Source: Microvirga antarctica
GTDB lineage: Bacteria; Pseudomonadota; Alphaproteobacteria; Rhizobiales; Beijerinckiaceae
Reading direction: 5' to 3'
Length of the DNA: 64,000 nucleotides
Assembly: GCF_017921815.1 (NCBI RefSeq)
Contig: NZ_JAGEMM010000002.1
Coordinates: forward strand, 1-64,000
The notes beneath the pieces are model-generated. The model was given only the letters and a program-made list of their open reading frames with translations. It was not told the origin of the DNA and made no database searches. The first letter of the stretch is position 1. Every line of letters starts with the position of its first letter. Below are positions 55,638 to 63,678 of the stretch, in pieces. The position numbers and the translations under genes were made by a program.

Positions 55638-58016
55638 TCACTGGCTGGTATCGGGAAGGGGCGGAACCGCGGGGATCGGCATGGTCATGGCAAACCGCAG
55701 GCCGTCCTCGCGAAAATCGATTTTGACATCGGCGCCGAGTTGCGTCGTCAGCACGCGGTTCAGCAGGCGCGAGCCAAAGCCCTGCCGCGAGGGCGCGCTG
55801 ACGGTCGGTCCATCCCGTTCGGTCCAGTCGAAATGCAGGACAGGCCCGCTCTCCTTGTCGTCGACACGCCAACGGACATCGACATTGCCGCCAAACGACG
55901 ACAAGGCCCCGTGCTTTGCGGCATTTGTCGTCAGTTCATGGATGGCCATGCCGACGGGCACCGCCGCCTCAGACGGCAATTCGACCGGCGGGCCGGAGAT
56001 GAACACGCGCTTGCGTCCGGCGTCGTCGTAGGGACCAAGCTCCGTGCGGATGAGATCGCCGAGGGAGGCCTTCTGCCAGTAATCCTCGGTCAGGAGATTG
56101 TGCGTGCGGGCCAGGGACACGATCCGTCCGACAAAGCTCTGGTAGAACTCGTCGATGCTCGACGTGGAGCGGGCGGTCGAGCCCACGATGGCCTGCACGG
56201 TCGCAAGGGTGTTCTTCACCCGGTGGTGGAGTTCGCGGATGAGCAGGTGCTGACGCTGTTCGGCCTGCTTGTACCGCGTGACGTCGATATTGACTCCGAC
56301 CATGCGAAGGGGGTTGCCGTCCGGATCGTAGAAGAAACGCGCATTGACCTCGATGAAGCGGATGGTCCCATCCGGCAACATGATGCGGTGAGAGAAGGTG
56401 ATGTCGGAATCCCGGCGCGCCATCGCGGCTTCGAGCATCGCCTTGGTCTGGTCGAGATCGGCCGGCACGACGCGGGATTCCCATCCTTCGAAATCCTGCG
56501 TGAAGGTGTTGGGATCGAGGCCGAACAGGCGCTCCTGCTCGACCGTCCAGGTCACCTTTCCGGAGGGCACGTCCCAGTCGAACACGCCGATGCCGACCGC
56601 CTGCTGCGCAAGGGCCAAGCGCTGCTCGCTCTCCTGCAAGGCGGTGGACGTCTCCTTCAGGTCGTGAATGTCGACGCTCGTTCCGCACCAGCCGAGGAAT
56701 TCGCCGGTCTGCGAATGCCGCGGCGCGGCGCGGATGAGATGCCAGCGATATTCGCCGGAGCGCGAGCGGTAGCGCGCCTCGGTCTCATAGGCGGATTCAT
56801 TTTCCTGAACGGGAACCAGCTCGTCCCTCATGCGCTCCATGTCAGGCGGATAGATCGTCGTCATCCAGCTATGGCCGAGCGCCTGTTCTTTCGGGAAGCC
56901 CGAATAGCTCACCCATCTCTCGTTGGTGTAGGTGAGTTCGAGGTTCGGCTTGACGATCCAGACGAGCGCCGGCAACGATTCGGCGATCACGCGAAACAGC
57001 GCATCCGTCTCCCGAAGGCTGCTTTCGGCCCGCGCCTTCTGCACCGCCGTCCAGGTTCGCTCGGCGACATCCTCCACCAGCGCAATCTCGTCGGTCGACC
57101 AATGGCGCGGACGGGCCGCGTTCAGATACAGCATCGCCACCAGGCGCTGGTTTTTGAGCAGCGGCACACCGATGGCGGTGCGCGCGTTGATGGTTCTGTA
57201 GATCGCCTGGATCGCCGGGTCGCGCACCCGCGGGTCGGTGTCGACGTCGTCGACGCACAGGGTTTTTCCCGCTTTCAGCTGCACGACCATGTCGGGCAGG
57301 AATTCATTGAGGCGGAACTGCCGGCCTTCCGTGCTGACGACCCAGCGGGACCATTCCCGCGCCATGACGTTGACGCCCAGTTCCTCATCCACCTCGCCAT
57401 AGCCGGCGAAATCGACCTCGAGAAACTGGCCGAGGCTCTGCACGGTGGCTTCCATGATGGCGTTGGGATCCTCAAGGTCCCGCAGGCGATCATTGAGGTT
57501 AAGCAGGAAGGTCTGCCGCCGCTGCGCGACGGTGCCTTCCCGGCGAACCCGCTCGCGATCGGTCACATCCTGCGTCACCGCGACGAGGCGGAAGGGGATG
57601 TCGCCATTGTAGAGCGCGCAGCCTCGCTGCAGCACATGGCCGGTGCCCCCATCGGGCCTGACGACGCGGTGCTCGATGTTGAAATCGGTCTTTGTCCGCA
57701 ACGCATAGGCGATGGCCTGTTCGATACGGGCGGCATCCTTCGGATCGAACAGGCGTCTCAGCCGATCGACCGTGAGCGGCTCGCCGGCCGAGAGGCCCAG
57801 CGCCTCGCGGGTGGGCGCTGTCATGCTGATCTCATCGCTGATGAGGTCGCGCTCGTAGATTCCGAGCTTGGCCATATCCAGCGCCACCCGCAGCTTGGCA
57901 TTGCTCCGCTGCAAGAGTGCCTCGGCCGCACGGAGTTTCTGTTCGAGGATCGCCACGCGTTCGTCATCCCGAGCGTGTTCGACACCCATGCCAGCATCCC
58001 GCACTTCCACCATCAT
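55638..58016 (-). CDS. HWE/HisKA_2-type multi-sensor histidine kinase
   Basis: The 792-residue kinase has no TM segment and probably senses cytoplasmic signals. Order: N-terminal helix (about 1-50), PAS domain (about 60-160), GAF domain (about 175-330), two further PAS domains (about 345-460 and 475-585), then the dimerisation/phosphoacceptor stretch LIRELHHRVKNTLATVQAI with His near residue 594, and an ATPase with MAIHELTTNAAKHGAL. This is the HWE/HisKA_2 class, many members of which feed the general stress response or light responses in alphaproteobacteria. The ATG pair at 58016/58013 was used; upstream frames are open. No response regulator is adjacent. Confidence 0.9.
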   Translation of the reverse strand: MMVEVRDAGMGVEHARDDERVAILEQKLRAAEALLQRSNAKLRVALDMAKLGIYERDLISDEISMTAPTREALGLSAGEPLTVDRLRRLFDPKDAARIEQAIAYALRTKTDFNIEHRVVRPDGGTGHVLQRGCALYNGDIPFRLVAVTQDVTDRERVRREGTVAQRRQTFLLNLNDRLRDLEDPNAIMEATVQSLGQFLEVDFAGYGEVDEELGVNVMAREWSRWVVSTEGRQFRLNEFLPDMVVQLKAGKTLCVDDVDTDPRVRDPAIQAIYRTINARTAIGVPLLKNQRLVAMLYLNAARPRHWSTDEIALVEDVAERTWTAVQKARAESSLRETDALFRVIAESLPALVWIVKPNLELTYTNERWVSYSGFPKEQALGHSWMTTIYPPDMERMRDELVPVQENESAYETEARYRSRSGEYRWHLIRAAPRHSQTGEFLGWCGTSVDIHDLKETSTALQESEQRLALAQQAVGIGVFDWDVPSGKVTWTVEQERLFGLDPNTFTQDFEGWESRVVPADLDQTKAMLEAAMARRDSDITFSHRIMLPDGTIRFIEVNARFFYDPDGNPLRMVGVNIDVTRYKQAEQRQHLLIRELHHRVKNTLATVQAIVGSTARSTSSIDEFYQSFVGRIVSLARTHNLLTEDYWQKASLGDLIRTELGPYDDAGRKRVFISGPPVELPSEAAVPVGMAIHELTTNAAKHGALSSFGGNVDVRWRVDDKESGPVLHFDWTERDGPTVSAPSRQGFGSRLLNRVLTTQLGADVKIDFREDGLRFAMTMPIPAVPPLPDTSQ

Positions 58017-58073
58017 CGACGCTCGCTCTTTAGCCCAGCCCGATCCGGAATCGGGCCCCATCCTATCAACGAC

Positions 58074-58092
58074 TGAAACGTATAATGTTTCA
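58074..58092. promoter_or_regulatory. 19-bp palindrome upstream of the histidine kinase (candidate operator or promoter)
   Basis: TGAAAC-GTATAAT-GTTTCA has 6-base perfect arms around a 7-base spacer that contains TATAAT. It lies 57-76 bp before the kinase start and overlaps the 3' end of the oligopeptidase gene, so it may be an operator for the kinase gene. Confidence 0.45.
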
Positions 58093-60204
58093 ATTTTCGA
58101 ATCCTTCGATACTCCGAAGGGCAAAAAGATACGACAGCGCGACCTCTTCGAGCCGGTCGAAACGGCCCGCCGCTCCTCCGTGGCCCGCATCCATGTTCAT
58201 TTTCAGCATCACCGGCCCGCCGCCTTCCATGCGCTCGCGCAAACGGGCGATCCACTTGGCGGGTTCCCAGTAGGTGACTCGCGGATCGGTGAGGCCGGCA
58301 AGCGCCAGGATCGCCGGATAGGCCTGGCGGCGGACATTGTCATAGGGCGAATAGGACAGAATGGTGCGGAACGCGTCCTCGTCGGCAGCCGGATTGCCCC
58401 ATTCCGGCCATTCGGGCGGGGTGAGCGGAAGGTCCGCGTCCAGCATGGTGTTGAGCACGTCGACGAACGGGACCTCCGAGACGATGCCGGCAAACAGGGA
58501 CGGGGCGAGATTGGCCACCGCGCCCATCAGCATCCCGCCCGCGCTGCCCCCATGGGCGACGATGCGGCCGCGGGACGTATAGCCGGAGGCCGCCAGATGC
58601 TCACCGCAGGCGATAAAATCCGTGAAGGTATTGAGCTTCTTGTCCCGCTTGCCGTTGAGATACCAGCGCCAGCCCTTTTCCGTGCCGCCGCGAATATGCG
58701 CGATGGCATAGACGAATCCGCGATCCACGAGGGAGAGGATGTTGGTGCGAAAGCCCGCCGACATGGACATCCCATAGGACCCGTAGCCATAGAGGAGACA
58801 GGGCGCCGTCCCGTCCAGGGGCGTGTCGCGGCGGTGGACGATGGAAATCGGCACCTGCGCGCCGTCAGGCGCGGTGGCGAAAAGCCGCCTTGTGACATAG
58901 TCCTCCGGCCGATGTCCGCTCGGCACCACCTGCCGCTTGCGCAGGATCCGGGTACCGGTGTCGAGGTCGAGATCGGTGACCTCGCTTGGCGTGGTCATGG
59001 ATGAGTAACGATAGCGGATGACGGCGGTATCATATTCGTAGCCGGGATCGACGCTGAGCGAGAAAGCCTCCTCGTCGAAACCGATGACCTCTTCGTGTCC
59101 GGACGCGAAGTCTCGCACGACGATCCGGGGCCTCGCATCCTCCCGCTCGAGGCGAACCAGATGGCGCGAGAGAGCCATGGCGAACAGCACCATGACGCCC
59201 GGGCGCGCAACCACCAGATCCTGCCAATGGGCACGGCCGGGCGTGGCGACCGGCGCGGTGACAATCTTGAAATCCTCCGCGCCGTCCGCGTTGGTGAGGA
59301 TGATCAGCCGGTCGCCGTGGTGCTCCACATCGTATTGCAGCGCGACGGTCCGGGGCTCGACGAGGCGCGGCACGGCCATCGGATCCGTCCGGTCGAGGAG
59401 GTGGACCTCGGAGGTTTCGTGGTCGCTCGCCTCGATGAGCACGAAGGCGCCCGACTGGGTCAGGCCGAGCTGAACGAAAAACCCGGAATCGGGCTCTTCG
59501 TAGACCACGGCGTCGGCGTCCTGCGTCGTCCCGATCATGTGGCGGCGAACGCGCACCGGACGATGGTTGTCGTCCAGTTCCACGTAATAGAATCCGCTGG
59601 CATCCTGGAGCCAGACGACCCCGCCGGATGTCTTGAGCAACGTGTGGGCCTGATCCTGCCCGGTCTCGAGGTCCCGCACCTTGATGGTAAAATATTCCGA
59701 CCCCTTCACGTCCGCACCCCAGGCCATCAACCGGTGATCGGGGGACTGGTCCGCGCCGCCGAGATCGAAGAAGGCCTGGCCCTCGGCCTCCTTGTCGCAG
59801 TCGAGCAGCAGGGTTTCGGCGCCCCCGTCCCGGGGCTGTCGACAGACGAGGGGGTGCTGGCCACCCTCCCGGTAGCGCGTGAAATAGGCGAAGGGGCCAT
59901 CCGGCTCGGGCACGGATGAATCGTCCTCCTTCACCCGACCCCGCATCTCCGCGACCAGCGTCTGCTGGAAATCGGCCGTTCCGTCGAAGACCGCGGCCGT
60001 ATAGGCGTTCTCGCGCTCGAGAACGGTGCGGATCGCCGGATCAAGCGCAGCCGGATCCTTCAGCACGTCCTGCCAGTTCGGGTCCTTGAGCCAGGCGAAT
60101 TCATCGCTGATCTGCCGTCCATGCACCAGGAAGCTATGCTGTTTCGACGGCACCACAGGGGCGACAGGCAGGGAGGTGGGGAAAGGCAGGCGCTCGACGG
60201 TCAT
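58090..60204 (-). CDS. ptrB: Oligopeptidase B (prolyl oligopeptidase family S9)
   Basis: The 704-residue enzyme has an N-terminal beta-propeller and a C-terminal alpha/beta-hydrolase. The nucleophile sits in AHGGSAGGMLMGA (about residue 551), a downstream motif is LAGLTDPRVTYWEPAKW (Asp) and NMDAGHGG carries the catalytic His. It cleaves oligopeptides after basic residues in the cytoplasm. The ATG at 60204 was used (MTVERLPFPTSLPV); the frame is open upstream. It is 73 bp ahead of the histidine kinase on the same strand and divergent from mucR. Confidence 0.92.
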   Translation of the reverse strand: MTVERLPFPTSLPVAPVVPSKQHSFLVHGRQISDEFAWLKDPNWQDVLKDPAALDPAIRTVLERENAYTAAVFDGTADFQQTLVAEMRGRVKEDDSSVPEPDGPFAYFTRYREGGQHPLVCRQPRDGGAETLLLDCDKEAEGQAFFDLGGADQSPDHRLMAWGADVKGSEYFTIKVRDLETGQDQAHTLLKTSGGVVWLQDASGFYYVELDDNHRPVRVRRHMIGTTQDADAVVYEEPDSGFFVQLGLTQSGAFVLIEASDHETSEVHLLDRTDPMAVPRLVEPRTVALQYDVEHHGDRLIILTNADGAEDFKIVTAPVATPGRAHWQDLVVARPGVMVLFAMALSRHLVRLEREDARPRIVVRDFASGHEEVIGFDEEAFSLSVDPGYEYDTAVIRYRYSSMTTPSEVTDLDLDTGTRILRKRQVVPSGHRPEDYVTRRLFATAPDGAQVPISIVHRRDTPLDGTAPCLLYGYGSYGMSMSAGFRTNILSLVDRGFVYAIAHIRGGTEKGWRWYLNGKRDKKLNTFTDFIACGEHLAASGYTSRGRIVAHGGSAGGMLMGAVANLAPSLFAGIVSEVPFVDVLNTMLDADLPLTPPEWPEWGNPAADEDAFRTILSYSPYDNVRRQAYPAILALAGLTDPRVTYWEPAKWIARLRERMEGGGPVMLKMNMDAGHGGAAGRFDRLEEVALSYLFALRSIEGFEN

Positions 60205-60412
60205 GAGGGGTCCGGATCGGTGCGGGGGTGAGGCAGTTCGAGTGGACGACAACGTTCTCAAGAGGGGACAGGTCCGCCGGCACACGAGGGCTCTGCCGGG
60301 ACCGGACGATTGAGCGCAGCACTGCTTGAGGACGCGTTAACGATTCGACATTACCTAAGGTCATCATTTGCGCGCTCAACCGCTTACTTATAGTGCAACC
60401 AGCAAGATGATA

Positions 60413-60432
60413 CAAAGTTTTCCAAAGTTTTC
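60413..60432 (+). repeat. Perfect tandem decamer upstream of mucR
   Basis: CAAAGTTTTC occurs twice head to tail, exactly 10 bases apart (one DNA turn), about 180 bp before the mucR start. MucR/Ros proteins bind AT-rich sites, so this may be an autoregulatory site. Confidence 0.55.
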
Positions 60433-60461
60433 CTGTCGAACATCTTGCCAGAGCAAGCAAA

Positions 60462-60490
60462 TTGACATACCTGAACAAGCAGACACGAAT
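60462..60490 (+). promoter_or_regulatory. Possible promoter of mucR
   Basis: A perfect TTGACA (60462-60467) is followed after 17 bases by ACGAAT, a 3/6 match to the -10 consensus. The weak -10 makes this tentative. Confidence 0.35.
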
Positions 60491-60610
60491 TCTGTGTGAT
60501 TACGGTTCGTAGCAAGCTGAGGCAAGCATTGCTTTCCTCTCGAATTCCCGCTGATGCGCTGATTTGCCCCGCGGGTTGCTTGCCCAGGCCGGAAAGAAAG
60601 AGAAAGTACG

Positions 60611-61036
60611 ATGAGCGACGCACTCGCTACCTCCAACTATATTGAGCTGGCTGCGGATATCGTCTCTGCTTACGTGAGCAACAATTCGGTTCCTGCAAGC
60701 GAACTGCCTTCGTTGATCAGCGACATCCATGCGGCCCTGTTGCGCGTTGGCGGCGGGACGGTCGAGGTTCCGGTCGAGGCGCCCAAGCCCGCGGTCTCCC
60801 TCAAGAAGTCTGTCACGCCCGACTACATCATCTGCTTGGAAGACGGCAAGAAGTTCAAGTCGTTGAAGCGTCACCTGCGCACGCAGTACAGCATGACGCC
60901 CGAGCAATACCGTGAGAAATGGGGTTTGCCCGTGGATTACCCGATGGTTGCGCCGAACTACGCCAAGGCGCGCTCGGAACTGGCCAAGGAAATGGGTCTC
61001 GGCCAGCAGCGCCGCAAGCGGCGCGGTCGCGCCTGA
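60611..61036 (+). CDS. mucR: MucR/Ros family zinc-finger transcriptional regulator
   Basis: The 141-residue protein has a helical N-terminal oligomerisation region (1-60) and a C-terminal prokaryotic zinc finger: [27 protein letters not shown]. Cys75, Asp78 and His88 match the Ros ligands, but the fourth ligand position (His in Ros) is Tyr93, so zinc may be bound with three ligands or not at all; metal-free members of this family that still bind DNA are known. MucR proteins are global repressors of exopolysaccharide, motility and virulence genes in Hyphomicrobiales. ATG at 60611 follows AAAGAGAAAG. A terminator follows at 61083. Confidence 0.95.
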   Translation: MSDALATSNYIELAADIVSAYVSNNSVPASELPSLISDIHAALLRVGGGTVEVPVEAPKPAVSLKKSVTPDYIICLEDGKKFKSLKRHLRTQYSMTPEQYREKWGLPVDYPMVAPNYAKARSELAKEMGLGQQRRKRRGRA

Positions 61037-61082
61037 TTTTGCTAGGTGGCGCCCTTGCGCCGAAAGTGATGCATTCTGTTCC

Positions 61083-61106
61083 AAGGCCGCCTCCGGGCGG
61101 TCTTTT
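61083..61106 (+). terminator. Rho-independent terminator of mucR
   Basis: AAGGCCGCC-TCCG-GGCGGTCTTTT forms a 7-bp stem with one G-T pair, extended by two A-T pairs, and ends in TTTT, 46 bp after the mucR stop. Confidence 0.8.
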
Positions 61107-61455
61107 CCGTTGAGCCCTTCGGCGACCGTGCGCCCGGTTGCCACGACTTTCGCGGCTTGAGGCAGGGAGGAGTTGGCGCTCTACCGGCAGATTTGGCCGG
61201 CGTCGACGAGTGGACATTTCTCCGCTCTGTCAGACAGCGCTTGTCAACACAACCATTAGTTGCTTATCCGCTCCGACCCCTCGCGATCGTGACCGCTGCC
61301 GAAAGATTTTGCTTTTTGGTAAGGGGAGCAACGGTTGCGCGCATCGCCAACCTTAGGTTTATGCACGCAATTCACAGGCGGTGGGACGCCCTTGACAGAT
61401 AGGAATATTGCCTCACAATCACCGGTCTTAAGACGCGGTTTCGGTTGAGTGATTT
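61107..61455. other. Gene-free region between mucR terminator and DUF6456 gene
   Basis: No convincing open frame fills this stretch of about 350 bp. The right end is AT-rich and holds a candidate promoter at 61392-61419; nothing else stands out. Confidence 0.65.
61392..61419 (+). promoter_or_regulatory. Possible promoter of the DUF6456 gene
   Basis: Perfect TTGACA (61392-61397), 16 bases, then CACAAT (4/6 of TATAAT), placed 37 bp before the ATG at 61456. Confidence 0.4.
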
Positions 61456-62514
61456 ATGGAACAAAACATGAACAAATATGAGCATATTGCAAGGCGTGCT
61501 GGCGAGGCTGATGCGGTGCCCGAGGTCTCGGCCTCGGAAGCCGGGAACGTTCGGATATCAGCGAGCGCCGACACGGGTGAGGGTCCCCGGGGCTCGAGGC
61601 AAAACACCCGTCCGCCACGCGCCGCTTCAACCCGTGGGAAGCGGAAAATCGGGTCCCACGAACAAGCGCCGGCCGGCGGGCGCCCGTCCGGAGGCCTTTC
61701 GCCAGCCGCGCTTCGGCTGCTCGCCTCTCTCGGAAAGCCCGATGCCTTTGCGCTGGTCGATCCCTCCGACGAGGGCTGCGTCATCCTGCGCGGTGCGAAG
61801 GCCGCGGTTTCACTCAGCGCGGGGCGGTTCGCGCGCTCCGATGCGGATCGCCTGGTCCGGCAGGATCTGGCCCGCTGGCAGGGCGAACGCCTCAACGGCC
61901 TTTCCATCACGGCGGTCGGAAAAGCCTACCTGCGTCGGGCGCGGGCACCCGCCGGGGAGACCGGGTTCTTCGACCAGCATCATGAAACCGCGTCGCTTTG
62001 TCTTGAGACGGCGGCCGGCGTCCGGCGGGTGCGGGTCGATCTCGACGAAAGCCCGCTCGATTGGCTCCGCCGCCGGAAAGGGCCCGATGGGCAGCGCCTG
62101 ATCGGCGAGGCCGCCTTTGAAGCCGGCGAGCGGCTGCGGCGGGATCTGATGATGGCGGGCCTGCTGCCGGGGGTGACTGCCCGGTGGGATGGCATGCCGG
62201 CTGGCAAGGGCGGCGCCTCCCCGTCCGAGGCGACCGACCGGATGGTGGCGGCCCGCCAACGGGTGCGCCATGCCTTCGAGGCCATCGGGTCGGAATTCGG
62301 CGACCTGCTGTTCGACCTGTGCGGATTTCTGAAGGGCCTCGAACTCATCGAGCGGGAACGCGGCTGGCCGCAGCGCTCCGGCAAGGTTGTCGTCCGCCTC
62401 GCCCTGACCCGGCTGGCGGACCATTACGGCATCGAGAATGCGGCCCGAGGGCCCGCAGCTTCCCGGGGAATCCGGGCCTGGCAGGCGGTCGTGAGCGAAG
62501 GCGGGTTGCGATAA
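61456..62514 (+). CDS. DUF6456 protein
   Basis: The 352-residue protein has a disordered, basic and Gly/Arg-rich N-terminal quarter. Then comes a domain with LSPAALRLLASLGKPDAFA and SITAVGKAYLRR, and the DUF6456 core ESPLDWLRRRKGPDG, QRLIGEAAFEAGERLRRDLM, LLPGVTARWD, and a C-terminal helical region with FDLCGFLKGLELIERERGW and KVVVRLALTRLADHYGI that looks like a helix-turn-helix. The family is common in Hyphomicrobiales and its place next to mucR is familiar. DNA binding is my inference; function is unknown. Confidence 0.85.
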   Translation: MEQNMNKYEHIARRAGEADAVPEVSASEAGNVRISASADTGEGPRGSRQNTRPPRAASTRGKRKIGSHEQAPAGGRPSGGLSPAALRLLASLGKPDAFALVDPSDEGCVILRGAKAAVSLSAGRFARSDADRLVRQDLARWQGERLNGLSITAVGKAYLRRARAPAGETGFFDQHHETASLCLETAAGVRRVRVDLDESPLDWLRRRKGPDGQRLIGEAAFEAGERLRRDLMMAGLLPGVTARWDGMPAGKGGASPSEATDRMVAARQRVRHAFEAIGSEFGDLLFDLCGFLKGLELIERERGWPQRSGKVVVRLALTRLADHYGIENAARGPAASRGIRAWQAVVSEGGLR

Positions 62515-62518
62515 ACGC

Positions 62519-62950
62519 CTAGGATGCCGCCAGCGCCGCCTGGGCATCCCGGCGGATGCGTTCGACCATGGATCTGACGCCGTTGGAGCGCTGCGGCGTC
62601 AGGTGTTCCTCAAGGTCGAGGGTGCGAAACAGCGCCTGCGCGTCCGTCGCCATCGCGTCGGCCGGGGTCTTGCCGTTGTAAAGCGCGATCAGCAGGGCCA
62701 CGAGGCCGCGCACGATATGGGCGTCGCTGTCGCCGGCGAGGTGCATCCGCGGCGCGCCGCCTTCGCCCGCCTCGAGCCGCGAGGTCAACCAGACCTGGCT
62801 TGCGCAGCCCCGCACCTTGTTGTCGTCGGTGTAGGCTCCCTCGGGCAAGGCCTCCATCAGACGGCCGAGTTCGATGAGATAGCGATAGCGCTCATCCCAA
62901 TCATCCAGGAGTTCGAAGTTCGAGACGATCTCGTCAATCGGCGGCAGCAT
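62519..62950 (-). CDS. sufE: SufE-type cysteine desulfurase activator
   Basis: The 143-residue protein accepts sulfur from SufS for Fe-S cluster assembly; Cys49 in KVRGCASQVW is the persulfide site. LLDDWDERYRYLIELGRLM at the start and LTPQRSNGVRSMVERIR at the end are typical of the family. I chose the ATG at 62950 (MLPPIDEIV); the frame is open 13 codons upstream. It is convergent with the DUF6456 gene (4 bp between the stops). No suf operon is nearby, which is common for sufE in this order. Confidence 0.94.
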   Translation of the reverse strand: MLPPIDEIVSNFELLDDWDERYRYLIELGRLMEALPEGAYTDDNKVRGCASQVWLTSRLEAGEGGAPRMHLAGDSDAHIVRGLVALLIALYNGKTPADAMATDAQALFRTLDLEEHLTPQRSNGVRSMVERIRRDAQAALAAS

Positions 62951-63030
62951 GGCATTCCCGTTCGGGCGGTTCGCGGGGTCGGCGGGCAATCTCCCATATA
63001 GGGACCGCCGTCCGTTTTGGCGATGGTCGC

Positions 63031-63366
63031 TCAGGCGCCGGGCTTTTTCGCCGCGCCGATCCAGGCCGGTCGGTGGTCCTCCGGCTGGAGGGTGTCGGCC
63101 TGCGGGACGCGGAGCGTCTCTGCAGCACGCGCCGGCCTTGACGGGATAATCTTGTCGATCACTGCCTGCTTGGCGCTCTCAGGCAATGCATTCCAGACCG
63201 ATTCGAGTCTCTGGGCGGACGAATCGGAGAGCGGCGTACCACTGTCCCGGTGGAGCGCGGAGCCGAACAGGCCGTCGAGAGACAGGCCCGAATCCTGGCC
63301 CTGCCGCACCGGCGAGAAATAGAAGATCGCGCCGATCACGAGGATGACGCGCAGCAGTGAAAACAT
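63031..63366 (-). CDS. Small membrane-anchored DUF5330-like protein
   Basis: The 111-residue protein has one N-terminal hydrophobic helix (MFSLLRVILVIGAIFYFSP), then a soluble part with Arg/Pro-rich and amphipathic segments (SAQRLESVWNALPESAKQAVID). It resembles DUF5330, small membrane-linked proteins in Hyphomicrobiales with unknown role. It is located 80 bp upstream of sufE on the same strand. Confidence 0.7.
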   Translation of the reverse strand: MFSLLRVILVIGAIFYFSPVRQGQDSGLSLDGLFGSALHRDSGTPLSDSSAQRLESVWNALPESAKQAVIDKIIPSRPARAAETLRVPQADTLQPEDHRPAWIGAAKKPGA

Positions 63367-63678
63367 GGCGGCTCCTCCCTTGGGGCAAACGGTTCGTCGG
63401 GGGCTCCATCATACAGTCGGGCCCGCCTGTCGCGTAGGCGGGCCCGGAGCCATCTGCAAACAGCCTTAACGAAAGGTTGCCGAACCCGATGACGAGACAA
63501 CCCGTTCGCAAGCACCTGAATTCGCGATGAAAACCCTGCAGGCGCGGTGGCGAGGGGCCGCGCGTGCAAGCAAACGGGCCAGCCGCCAGGTCCCGGCCGC
63601 GCCCCATGGTTTGCAATGTTTAGGGTTCGCTTAAGCGGCCTCTGCCACGTTCGGCGCCGGGCAGGGAGGCGCTTTCGC
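63367..63678. other. Intergenic region with a large nested inverted repeat
   Basis: This 312-bp gap between the divergent DUF5330 gene and the partial gene at 63679 holds no coding region that I can support. Its main feature is an 11-bp perfect stem at 63418-63446 nested in an outer inverted repeat, listed separately. Confidence 0.65.
63418..63446. repeat. Perfect 11-bp GC-rich inverted repeat
   Basis: CGGGCCCGCCT and its exact complement AGGCGGGCCCG flank a 7-base loop. An outer GGCTC/GAGCC pair (63402-63406 and 63447-63451) lies beyond it. There is no T-run on either strand, so it is not a standard terminator. Confidence 0.8.

Larger units (their letters stand above)
60205..60610. other. 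Intergenic region between ptrB and mucR
   Basis: This 406-bp gap holds no gene that I can support. The half nearest mucR (60330-60600) is notably AT-rich, as expected of MucR-bound promoters, and contains a helix-phased tandem decamer (60413-60432) and a possible promoter (60462-60490). The half nearest ptrB contains its 5' leader. Confidence 0.7.

Noticed and set aside
55740..58076. Plus-strand frame of 778 codons
   Set aside because: It lies opposite the HWE histidine kinase; the kinase frame carries every expected domain.
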